64,000 bases of DNA from UBA4951 sp963616935 (GTDB lineage: Bacteria > Bacillota_I > Bacilli_A > RFN20 > CAG-826). Below are positions 17,847 to 26,189 of the stretch, piece by piece. Positions within the stretch are counted from its first letter, which is position 1. Every line of letters begins with the position of its first letter. The stretch is taken from NCBI GenBank assembly GCA_963616935.1, contig CAVEMS010000004.1, forward strand, positions 62,001 to 126,000, given 5' to 3'. The position numbers were made by a program, and so were the translations under genes. Below the pieces are notes generated by a model. It was not told where the DNA came from. It saw nothing but the letters and a program-made list of their open reading frames with translations, and did no database searches.

Positions 17847-18776
17847 ATGAAAAAAGATTTTAAGAATCTGGAACCGAAAGATAATTTCTACCAAACCTCG
17901 CTATTTTTCCCAATGCCAGTCGTCATGGTCGGCACCTTGACGGAAAGTGGGAAAACGACTTTGGGCCCCTATTCCCTATTGGCCCCTTATTACATCGCCG
18001 GAAAAGGATATTACGCTTTCTTGCTCGAATGCCGCAATTCATCGAATACCGCACAAAATATCCTAAGAACCGGCAAGTGCACGATCAATTTCATACCCGA
18101 CGACAAGAAGCTTTTCAAAGAAGCGGTCAGGATGGGATGGCCCGGAGACTTACCAGAAGAAAAAATGAAGGGATGCCTATTCCATTTGGAAGATTCTCAA
18201 TCGAAGGATTTGGATCCTAATGGCGAATACCCTCAAATAGTGTCCGAGTCCTTCCAAGTCGTCGAATGCACTTGGATGAGAGAGCTCGACAATGCGAAAG
18301 ACGACAAGCCTGGAGAATTGAATGGCTATGAAGGCCCATATCACGACTTTAACGGCATCACCTCCAAGTTCGGCGCGCACTTCATATTAAGAATCGACCA
18401 CATCGACATGAAGGAGAAATATTGGAATTCCATCGTCAATGGCGTGAACTCACACAATTTTCCACCCGTCCCCGTCGATTATGGATATCGCGACAGCAAG
18501 AACTTCTGGTGCTCCAAATTCAAGCGCCCGAGGCCAGAATTGCTCCCAATGCGTCAAACAAGCGTCTCCAGCGTGCGTTACGCCGCGGAACGCCTTCAAA
18601 CGGACGTCAAATTCACCGACGACGCCCTCGAAAAGCTCGTTAAAGTCCCACGCGTCTTCTTACCTCTCGTCCTAAAGGGCTGCGTCAAATGGGCGGAAGA
18701 GAATAACGTCAAGACGATCACCGCCAAAGAGATGGACATAATCAACGACAAAAGGGCGAAGGAAAAACAAAAGTAG
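17847..18776 (+). CDS. Flavin-reductase-like FMN-binding protein
   Basis: A ~309-residue protein with a flavin reductase-like, FMN-binding split-barrel domain in its first ~190 residues: FPMPVVMVGTL and TTLGPYSLLAPYYI resemble the flavin-binding strand and loop, and SSNTAQNILRTGKCTINFIP is the usual 'D...NI..tG.F.vN' segment. The C-terminal ~110 residues hold VDYGYRDSKNFWCSKFKRP and a short helical PCP_red-like end (FTDDALEKLVKVP...VKTITAKEMD). The reaction is not known. I chose ATG 17847, six bases after AAAAGGAG, over an upstream TTG frame start at 17826. A terminator follows. Confidence 0.8.
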   Translation: MKKDFKNLEPKDNFYQTSLFFPMPVVMVGTLTESGKTTLGPYSLLAPYYIAGKGYYAFLLECRNSSNTAQNILRTGKCTINFIPDDKKLFKEAVRMGWPGDLPEEKMKGCLFHLEDSQSKDLDPNGEYPQIVSESFQVVECTWMRELDNAKDDKPGELNGYEGPYHDFNGITSKFGAHFILRIDHIDMKEKYWNSIVNGVNSHNFPPVPVDYGYRDSKNFWCSKFKRPRPELLPMRQTSVSSVRYAAERLQTDVKFTDDALEKLVKVPRVFLPLVLKGCVKWAEENNVKTITAKEMDIINDKRAKEKQK

Positions 18777-18795
18777 TCAATCGACAAAATAACAG

Positions 18796-18833
18796 ATAAC
18801 GGCTCACTGCACGTGGGCCGTTATTTCGTTTTC
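18796..18833 (+). terminator. Terminator after the flavin-reductase-like gene
   Basis: ATAACGGC...GCCGTTAT form an 8-bp stem (18796-18803 with 18817-18824), extended by CAC/GTG, followed by TTCGTTTTC. Confidence 0.7.
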
Positions 18834-18980
18834 AAAACCCTTTCGGACGCATTGTCTCGCCGCTTACGTTCACCAACGTGTCGCCGCTTATATAATCAAG
18901 CTTTACGAAACGGCCCAAAACACATCGAGAAAAGCAAATAATCATTGAAAAAATGCAAAGTTCACACATTATATGTTGGT

Positions 18981-20333
18981 ATGAAGAAAACAAAAATTAT
19001 CTTACTCGCTTTAGCGGCATCTATATTGCCTTCTTGCGGCAATAACGACGGCATTCAAAAGGACAGCCTTCCCGAAGATTACGCGAATTCCGTCAAAAGC
19101 TATCTCAAAGCGCTTAAAAACATCCATAACTACACCGTCAAGGAAACGGTGTCTTCCTCCAAAGCGACCTCTTCGAACTATGCTGAGATCAAATTCGACA
19201 GAACCAACTACTTCTATTCCTTTGGCGCGAGTTCCTATGGGTACATAGAATCGAAAGACGGCGTCTATCCGATCAACGCAAACGGCGATTCTTTAATCGG
19301 CGGAGAAATATATCGCGACGACGAAGGGAAGGCCTACTCATCATTATGGGGCAACGATTTCTTCGTGAGCTTCGCCGATTTCATCGACGAACAAATCGAT
19401 TCGATGGAAGACGGGAAGGATCTTATCGCCGTGAAGGGAAAGAACAATAAGCTCAAATTGCTCTCGATGTTTGGTTTGAATTCGTCCTACTACACAAGCA
19501 TCATTGCGATGGAAGCGAGCGTTAATGACGATAGCGACTTGGAGTTTAACGTCAGGGTAAACGACGTAAGCTCAGGCGCCACCATATATGTGAATGCGAT
19601 AGTGACTGATTTACTCACCACCGAAAGTGAGGAAGTCTCTGATTTCTTATCCAATGGCGGCACCCATTACGTTATCGATAGCGACTTCGCGAAAGCGAGA
19701 ACCCTAATGAAGGGCAACAACTACACCCACGACTACTATGACGAAGACGGTAATGGCGTCGTCGGAACGGAATATTTCAACGAGAATTACTATTTCGGGT
19801 ACTGGGACCCTTCTTATTCCGCCAAAATGGCTTTGGAAGGGCAAATCCTCTATAGCCAGGGATTAGTCGGAATAGATCATAAGAAAACAGCTGAAGGGGT
19901 TCTTTTAAACGGCTGCTACCTAGTCACCATAAGCGGCAATCAATTCACTGTGAACCTTTCCTTCCCATATAACGAAAATCCTTCGGTCCCAACCGCCTAT
20001 CACTACCCAAGCTTCCTCTCATTATGGAGCAATCCGGAATTCTTTGTCGCCACCGAGGCGCCAGAAGGGCTAGACGCATATTACGTAACCAACGATTCGA
20101 TCATCTTGGATGATTTCGTAAGCAACTTCAGCATGGAATCGATGGTCGCAAGCGTGTCGCTTAAAAACCTCTATATCGGCTGGCACGATATCGATGCCAA
20201 GGAAGGTAACGAAAGATTCATCCGTTTCGCTTTGGAGACAAGCGGCGGAGACGTGATATACGACTTCCATAACTTCGGCACGACGAAGATACCAGGAATC
20301 GACGCATTCCTTGGAACGCTCCTCGATCAATAG
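18981..20333 (+). CDS. Exported lipoprotein of unknown function
   Basis: A ~450-residue lipoprotein: MKKTKIILLALAASILPSC ends in a lipobox (LPSC), so the mature protein would be tethered to the outer face of the membrane. The rest is rich in Tyr, Ser and Asp with no recognised domain; a YDEDGNGVVGTEY stretch near residue 245 looks like a Ca2+-loop. The ATG at 18981 starts exactly at the signal peptide; an upstream in-frame TTG at 18945 would add 12 unlikely residues. The ribosome site is weak. A good terminator lies 15 nt downstream. Confidence 0.8.
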   Translation: MKKTKIILLALAASILPSCGNNDGIQKDSLPEDYANSVKSYLKALKNIHNYTVKETVSSSKATSSNYAEIKFDRTNYFYSFGASSYGYIESKDGVYPINANGDSLIGGEIYRDDEGKAYSSLWGNDFFVSFADFIDEQIDSMEDGKDLIAVKGKNNKLKLLSMFGLNSSYYTSIIAMEASVNDDSDLEFNVRVNDVSSGATIYVNAIVTDLLTTESEEVSDFLSNGGTHYVIDSDFAKARTLMKGNNYTHDYYDEDGNGVVGTEYFNENYYFGYWDPSYSAKMALEGQILYSQGLVGIDHKKTAEGVLLNGCYLVTISGNQFTVNLSFPYNENPSVPTAYHYPSFLSLWSNPEFFVATEAPEGLDAYYVTNDSIILDDFVSNFSMESMVASVSLKNLYIGWHDIDAKEGNERFIRFALETSGGDVIYDFHNFGTTKIPGIDAFLGTLLDQ

Positions 20334-20347
20334 CCAACAAACCATCA

Positions 20348-20376
20348 AAGAACGTGCGAACCACGTTCTTTTTTTT
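20348..20376 (+). terminator. Rho-independent terminator after the plus-strand lipoprotein
   Basis: AGAACGTG and CACGTTCT pair around a 5-nt loop, followed directly by eight T. Confidence 0.92.
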
Positions 20377-20389
20377 AATCCCAAACATT

Positions 20390-20428
20390 TTGAGAAAGAA
20401 AAAAGAGACCGGATAGCCGATCTCTTTT
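20390..20428 (-). terminator. Terminator of the five-gene exported-protein operon
   Basis: On the minus strand AAAAGAGA and TCTCTTTT pair (20428-20401) with an inner GG/CC and a short loop, followed by a T-rich tail (TTTCTTTC). It is 18 nt past the stop of the gene at 20446. Confidence 0.75.
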
Positions 20429-20445
20429 AGTCGTCTTATCGTCTT

Positions 20446-23121
20446 TTAGGCATCCATCGTGAACCACTCGTACTCAACGACGTCGTTTTCCTCTTCCGGA
20501 TAGCCGATTAAGTAGTTGGTTTCCACGTCGTCTTGGCCGGACCAAGTCTCCTCAGTCGCCCATAAGCCAATCAAACCGTAGTCTTCTAAGGTCGTACCGC
20601 CGATTGAGAAGCTAACCATGGCCCCATCCGTCGAATAACTGTTTCCAGCATCCAAGAGGCTGATGCTCATCGCGCCATTATCGCCAAGGGAATAGTTGTA
20701 ATAGAAGTTATAGACGCTATCACTTGCGGTCAAAGTCAACGTGCCCTTCTTATACATCATGCCATTGTATTCTTTGCCGTTTTCCGAGGTGAAGCTAAGT
20801 TTGGCGGCGACGAAAGTACCATCCATATAGCGAGGATCGGTGTCCTCGACGTCACTATAGTTATGAGCGGTCCAGGTCGTTCCTTCGATTGAGGAAGGTA
20901 ATAACGAGGCAGTGCCCGGATTGATGGTCAAAGCGATCGCGCTATTGACCTCCGAGTTCCGTTTGTCGGTGACGGTGATGGTCTCGCTAAGAATCGTATC
21001 GGTCGTGACTTTCGAAGCGTCGATCGTCAATACGAAAGCCGGATATGATCTAATCGTCCAAGGGGTGGCCGTGACTTGTTCGCTAAGAGAAAGGGTAATA
21101 TTCGGATTGCTACAAGAGACAACGGGTTTCGCGACGCATTTATGATTTTCGTTACCACGTTTGGAGCCCCATAAGTAGACTTTGATTATACGGCCCGCTT
21201 TCATGTTTATTTTGCTAGAAGTGACATCATCGTCGCTTTGGTTTCCATACGCCCAAGCGTAGTAATCAGTCGGTGTCGGGGCTTCGTCTACCGTGACGCT
21301 AACTTTGGTGGTGACGTCATTGGTCGTGTGGTTGCCGATCGTCACTTCCGTCGTTCCTTCGTCAACGGCAATCCATTGATACGTATTGGTCGTGTCCGTC
21401 GAGACGACATTAGGATCGTCAGAAGAGATAATGCCATATTGCCAGCTATCTAACGCCGTGCTCGGCAGATAATCGTAGTTCAAGACGGAGGTATAGCCAA
21501 TGGCCGTATCATCCTCTATCGTCTCCAAGCTCGGATCGCGACGCGCTTCGTCAAGCACCTCGGCATATTGGACGTGGCCTTCCTCTTTCGTCTTATCCTT
21601 CTTCGATTTGACGGTGAGATTAGAGATCGAGGAGATGAAATATGGCGTCGTGTCAAAAGAAATGGCGTCCGTTAAAGCGGCCCCATAGCCATAGGAGACA
21701 CTGCTGCTGCGTTTGATGGTTCCTTCCATGCCGGTTTTAATGCTGCCGCCATTATTGGTGTCGTTGTTATTGAAATTCCAATTCTCCTTCGTGAAGTGAG
21801 TTTCTAAGAAAGTGACGCTAGAAAGAGTGCCGTCGGCGTTAAAGACAATAGTCGTGTCATATTGATAACGGGTTTCGACGGAGCTTGAATCGGAATAGTT
21901 CTTCCAAGCGTAGATCGTGACCTTATATCCGCCATCCTCAGTAGTCTCAGGCGTAAAGACTCTATTACAGGCTTTGGTCTCGTCTTCGATGGAGTAACCG
22001 ACATAATAACCATATTGGATCTCGCTATTGATGCTTGCGATTTCGTGCGATGGGGTGATCATATCGTGCTCAGCGTCGAAGTGGGTTTTCTCATAATGCG
22101 AATTATTGACCTCGTCGACGATAGAGTATTTGGCGGAGAATTTCGTCTTGTCTTGTGTCTTGGTCCTATCGTAATAGGTGACGGTATTGTCAAGTATGTC
22201 ATCGGAATACTTGCCGGTTTCGATATATTCGTCGACGACTGTATAGACGTTGTCTTTGATGGCCTTATAGACTTTGCTTTCTTTGTTGGTGCTATAATTG
22301 GTGACCGTCGCCAAAGATCCGTCCTCATGTAGATCCCAATTGTAGTTTATCTGCCTAAGGGAATCGCGATAGGAAACGTGATTGACGTTTCTAACATTAA
22401 AGGTTCCGGTATCGAGGACGTTACGTCCGGCATAGGAGCCGCAGAAATAGCTATTAAGCTCGCTTGCGGTGCTAGGAGCCTTCAAGATCCCGGTCCTATA
22501 GATGACGATCGGCTTCTCTTTCGAAGCGTCGAAGGTGATCTCATAGGTGGCATTCCCACCGACGGTTATATTCGAATTCTTGGAGCCAGGTTGAAGGATA
22601 TCGCCATAAGAACGATTCAAGTCAATCGCCATGAAATCGTATTCTTTGCCGCCGGCAACAAGCAAAAAGCTAACGTTATTTTGAGCGGTGAAGTTGCCTT
22701 TATAGGTGCCATCGTCTTGCACATCTAAAGATGCCGCGACATCGCCGTTTATAACGACATCGCCTTCAATGCTTAAAGTAGCCGTTATCGCCACCGCTTT
22801 ATCGCCCATGACGAAGGTGTAGGTCGTGTCGTTGACTTTCATGCAAGGCGTGCCATTCGCGAATAAGCCCGTTAACGTGTACTTTTCCTCTAGTTTCACA
22901 GTGATCGTGACCGTCTCGCCTTTAGCAGCCGTCGTCTTATCGAAAGTAAGGGTTATGGCGTCCGAAGTGCGGTCGATGACGGCATAAGTCGTGGCAGGAC
23001 GGCTCGAGGAGTTTCCTCCTTCGCCGCCTTGATTTCCACCATTATCGTTTCCTTCGCCGCAAGCGGACAAAAGAGTCATCGTGGCGAGGACAAGCAATGA
23101 TTTCTTGATTATCTGTTTCAT
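20446..23121 (-). CDS. Large exported lipoprotein with Ig-like folds
   Basis: An 891-residue lipoprotein: MKQIIKKSLLVLATMTLLSAC carries the lipobox (LSAC), then a Gly/Asn/Ser-rich linker. Beta-rich modules follow. Residues ~55-110 (ITLTFDKTTAAKGETVTITVKLE) are of the bacterial Ig-like/InlB-B-repeat type, and a Big2-like strand series (SDDPNVVSTDTTNTYQWI, then TEVTIGNHTTN) lies near residues 570-620. No catalytic motif was seen. It is the last gene of the operon starting near 32.56 kb; AAAGGATAG precedes its ATG. A role in adhesion or glycan binding at the surface is an inference from fold. Confidence 0.8.
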   Translation of the reverse strand: MKQIIKKSLLVLATMTLLSACGEGNDNGGNQGGEGGNSSSRPATTYAVIDRTSDAITLTFDKTTAAKGETVTITVKLEEKYTLTGLFANGTPCMKVNDTTYTFVMGDKAVAITATLSIEGDVVINGDVAASLDVQDDGTYKGNFTAQNNVSFLLVAGGKEYDFMAIDLNRSYGDILQPGSKNSNITVGGNATYEITFDASKEKPIVIYRTGILKAPSTASELNSYFCGSYAGRNVLDTGTFNVRNVNHVSYRDSLRQINYNWDLHEDGSLATVTNYSTNKESKVYKAIKDNVYTVVDEYIETGKYSDDILDNTVTYYDRTKTQDKTKFSAKYSIVDEVNNSHYEKTHFDAEHDMITPSHEIASINSEIQYGYYVGYSIEDETKACNRVFTPETTEDGGYKVTIYAWKNYSDSSSVETRYQYDTTIVFNADGTLSSVTFLETHFTKENWNFNNNDTNNGGSIKTGMEGTIKRSSSVSYGYGAALTDAISFDTTPYFISSISNLTVKSKKDKTKEEGHVQYAEVLDEARRDPSLETIEDDTAIGYTSVLNYDYLPSTALDSWQYGIISSDDPNVVSTDTTNTYQWIAVDEGTTEVTIGNHTTNDVTTKVSVTVDEAPTPTDYYAWAYGNQSDDDVTSSKINMKAGRIIKVYLWGSKRGNENHKCVAKPVVSCSNPNITLSLSEQVTATPWTIRSYPAFVLTIDASKVTTDTILSETITVTDKRNSEVNSAIALTINPGTASLLPSSIEGTTWTAHNYSDVEDTDPRYMDGTFVAAKLSFTSENGKEYNGMMYKKGTLTLTASDSVYNFYYNYSLGDNGAMSISLLDAGNSYSTDGAMVSFSIGGTTLEDYGLIGLWATEETWSGQDDVETNYLIGYPEEENDVVEYEWFTMDA

Positions 23122-23142
23122 GATTTTCTATCCTTTCTATGA

Positions 23143-23907
23143 TTATTCTTCTTCTATCGGATTGAATATCCCGACGAAAGAAATATTTGAATGAAGATGG
23201 AGAATGTCGCCGGTGTTCCAAACGGCGAAATAATCCAAGACGAGATCGGAGACCTTCCAATTCGAGATCTTATAGATATACCAATTGTCGTGGTCTTCCG
23301 CTATATCGTCATAAGTCGGATCGTAGCTATAGGTGAAGCTTTCGTTCTTGAACGTGACGCCACCGGATTCGGTACCGCTTATATAACCGGTTCCATCGTC
23401 CATGAAGACCATGCTCACCGTGCCAAAGGTCGAGGAATAGTTGACATCGGTCATATAATGATCGACCTTATATAACTTTTCGGTCGCTTCCTCTTCCGAT
23501 AGCTTCTTTTTGACCGTCACGACCTTCCGATAATGGATGATCGTGTCACCATCTTCGATTATCAGATGGCTTTGCCCCTGCTTATGGGTCTTTAAGGTCC
23601 ATATCGTCTTCGATTCGTTCGTTTCAACGGTCAAGACGTTCGGATTATCCGTATAGACGTTGATCACATCCGTCGGGTTATCCGTCAAAGAGAAGGTGAT
23701 TGGGTATGACGAATGCCCGGCCAAAGGAATCCCTAAGCTTATTTCGTTTAGGAAGCCTGAGGCGGAGGCAATAATTCCGCTTGAGCAATCCTCCAATTCC
23801 TCGATCACTGTATGATCGACGTCATCGATGGTCGGTAAACCGTTCGTCTCGCCGCATCCGGCCAGTAGGCATAAGCCAGTCAATAATAGTAACAGTTGTT
23901 TTTTCAC
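23143..23907 (-). CDS. Small exported lipoprotein (GTG start)
   Basis: A 254-residue lipoprotein with signal MKKQLLLLLTGLCLLAGC (lipobox LAGC). The mature part is Ser/Asp-rich with one Big2-like beta module (DNPNVLTVETNESKTIWTL near residues 85-105). It starts with GTG at 23907, which has an ideal AAGGAGGTAAAAC in front. It lies 11 nt after the gene at 23919-26114 and 21 nt before the next, fourth in the operon. Function unknown. Confidence 0.8.
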   Translation of the reverse strand: MKKQLLLLLTGLCLLAGCGETNGLPTIDDVDHTVIEELEDCSSGIIASASGFLNEISLGIPLAGHSSYPITFSLTDNPTDVINVYTDNPNVLTVETNESKTIWTLKTHKQGQSHLIIEDGDTIIHYRKVVTVKKKLSEEEATEKLYKVDHYMTDVNYSSTFGTVSMVFMDDGTGYISGTESGGVTFKNESFTYSYDPTYDDIAEDHDNWYIYKISNWKVSDLVLDYFAVWNTGDILHLHSNISFVGIFNPIEEE

Positions 23908-23918
23908 GTTTTACCTCC

Positions 23919-26114
23919 TTAAGCCACTAGCGAGAAGACGGTGTTTTTGAAGTAGGCGCCGTTAACGCCGCCGTTGGCGGTAAATTTATCGGTGGTGGCA
24001 TTATAAACCAAAGTCACCGTGAAACCATTTTTATTGGCCGCATCGTAGAATTTGGTCTCAATGGTAGTTCCATTGCTCACCGCATATTCGATATTGTTAG
24101 TCTTATAGTTTCCACCGTAAGCGCAATTGAGGTCAAATTTGGCTTCATCACTATGGAATGTCACCGTATATACTCCAGTGTCATCGTCATCGTTAGCTCC
24201 CCATTTGGCCGTTCCTTTATAAGACTTGCCATACCACGCCGGAACGCTCACCCCTTCTTCCTTCGTGACGGTGAAGGTCTTGTTATCGACGTCTATCGTC
24301 ACGTTGATGGTTTTATCGTTACTAGAAAGAATAACGTTTGAACCATCGATCGCATAAGCGTACGTATCGTCGCCATATTTGGCATCCGACAAACCGTTTA
24401 GATATAAGGTAGCGCCATCAGCTGACGTATAAGTGCCGTATTCGTCTCCAAGAGCGACCCTATTCCCGGCACCGCCGTTGCCTTGATAGCCGACGCTTAC
24501 GACGGTTTCGTCTCCGTCTTTGATTCTGAATATCGCTTTCGCATCGGTCGGATAATCGCCTTGGAGCATCTCCGTTACAACGCCGAATTTGATGGTGTTG
24601 ATCGGAGTGTCGCTGGAAGCGACCCTTCTTTCGATCAAGACGTTCTCTACCAAAGCGTCGTCCTTATAGAAAGAGGCCAACGCATAGTTGACATCGCCTA
24701 TGGCGAATTGGGTTGATTTAGTCGAATATGTCGCATTAGTGTCGCTAATCTTAAGGCCGACGCTTAAATCGTTGGAAGTTTCAACGCCACCGCCGAAATA
24801 GGAATCGAAGACGATGCAGTTATCGTCATAGGCGATGGATGTCGTCGAATACTTTCCATTTTGGCTCGTGGAGATCTTCCCTTCGCCCGTCGAAGCGGTC
24901 GCGCTATCGACTAAATATCCGGTTTTCTCGCTTTTGGCGCTCACTTTATAGGTGATTTCGCCAGAACCTGCGATCGTGATCTTCGAATCCTCAGCAAAGG
25001 AAGAGACGTCTTTAGCGGATGTTCCACCGAAGACAACGCGCGAATATTCGCCAACGAAGTTATAGTCTTTGTAAGCGGTTAGGTTATATTCGCTGACGGT
25101 GATAGTCACGCCATTATCGAGGCTCGGAAGGGTGAAATGATAATAACCATCCTCATAGGAGCTAACGATATTGGTGCTTGAACCACCAGCAGCAGTATAG
25201 GTAAGAGATTTGACGGCGTAATCGCTGTCAGAGATGACGGCTTCGACATAAACGACTTTGTAAGGGATATAGGAATCCTTTATTTCCGTAACTTTGTCTT
25301 CTTCATATAGCGATAACGTTATGTGCTCCGAATTGTTCACCTTGATTGAAATTGGCGTGCAATCGCAAGAAACTTTGATGCTTGTGGCTTTGGAAGGCAT
25401 AACGAAGGTAAAGGATGTGGCACCTTTCTCTAAGACGACGCTCTCGCCGTTGACTTCGATGCCGGTTAACTCATATCCGGTAATCGAATCCTTATAGTCG
25501 ACTTTTATCGTCGCCCCGAATTCGGCGACGTTATAGCTCGTCATCGTCTCCTCCCCATCATCCACGTCGGTCTCGGTGATGGTATCGAGATCCGAATAAT
25601 CGGATGCCCCGACCTTCATTTGTGTCACTGATTCTATGAATTCTTGGGAGCCGTTAACAGTCACTTTGTATTTCTTCCTAACCGTCGTGACGTTGATGGA
25701 AACACCTCTTTTTGGCATCGTGAAGGAATAATCGCCATCAAGGCCTTCGGTTAGGGTAATCGCACTCGTTCCCGATTTCGCCTCTATGCTACCAAGTTCG
25801 AAACCATCGAGGACATTCAAAACGAAATGGACCTCGGTTCCCGCTTCCGCTCGAGCCGCTAAGCCGGTTATGGTTGCGCCAGAATCCGCATTTGCGACAA
25901 TCGAATACGTTTTCGTTTGATCGCTCGAAGAATCGGAATCGATAGGCGATGGATCAACATTCGAGGAAGAGGCATCTCCCCCGTCCGTCGAGCTCGTGCT
26001 TTCAGCGCCGTCCGAGGATATGCCAGCATCCGAAGAAGAATCGTTGGTTCCACATCCCGCAAGAACGAGAAGCGAGGATAATGCCATAACGAGAATTTGT
26101 TTGTTTTTCTTCAT
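23919..26114 (-). CDS. Large exported lipoprotein with repeated InlB-B/bacterial Ig-like modules
   Basis: A 731-residue lipoprotein: MKKNKQILVMALSSLLVLAGC (lipobox LAGC), then a Ser/Asp linker of about 45 residues. At least three copies of a ~75-residue beta module follow: KTYSIVANADSGATITGL...YSFTMPKRG, KYKVTVNGSQEF...TFVMPSKAT, and ISIKVNNSEH...YHFTLPSLD. Each ends in a 'y.FtmP..g..i.v' strand, as in InlB B-repeat/Listeria-Bacteroides-like domains. The second half has a distinct beta-rich region without a known name. Third gene of the operon; a stem-loop lies upstream of it. Confidence 0.82.
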   Translation of the reverse strand: MKKNKQILVMALSSLLVLAGCGTNDSSSDAGISSDGAESTSSTDGGDASSSNVDPSPIDSDSSSDQTKTYSIVANADSGATITGLAARAEAGTEVHFVLNVLDGFELGSIEAKSGTSAITLTEGLDGDYSFTMPKRGVSINVTTVRKKYKVTVNGSQEFIESVTQMKVGASDYSDLDTITETDVDDGEETMTSYNVAEFGATIKVDYKDSITGYELTGIEVNGESVVLEKGATSFTFVMPSKATSIKVSCDCTPISIKVNNSEHITLSLYEEDKVTEIKDSYIPYKVVYVEAVISDSDYAVKSLTYTAAGGSSTNIVSSYEDGYYHFTLPSLDNGVTITVSEYNLTAYKDYNFVGEYSRVVFGGTSAKDVSSFAEDSKITIAGSGEITYKVSAKSEKTGYLVDSATASTGEGKISTSQNGKYSTTSIAYDDNCIVFDSYFGGGVETSNDLSVGLKISDTNATYSTKSTQFAIGDVNYALASFYKDDALVENVLIERRVASSDTPINTIKFGVVTEMLQGDYPTDAKAIFRIKDGDETVVSVGYQGNGGAGNRVALGDEYGTYTSADGATLYLNGLSDAKYGDDTYAYAIDGSNVILSSNDKTINVTIDVDNKTFTVTKEEGVSVPAWYGKSYKGTAKWGANDDDDTGVYTVTFHSDEAKFDLNCAYGGNYKTNNIEYAVSNGTTIETKFYDAANKNGFTVTLVYNATTDKFTANGGVNGAYFKNTVFSLVA

Positions 26115-26151
26115 TTTTTCCCTCCTAATCGGTGTCTCATAATACGCGAAG

Positions 26152-26171
26152 AAGCCGAGGAACTCCTCGGC
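26152..26171 (-). other. Intercistronic stem-loop inside the exported-protein operon
   Basis: AGCCGAGG and CCTCGGCT form a perfect 8-bp stem with a 4-nt loop in the 75-nt gap between the second and third genes. On the minus strand it is followed by TTCTTCG rather than a T run, so it is more likely a processing or partial-termination element that sets different levels for the downstream genes (inference). Confidence 0.6.
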
Positions 26172-26189
26172 TAATTCGCTAAATGATTG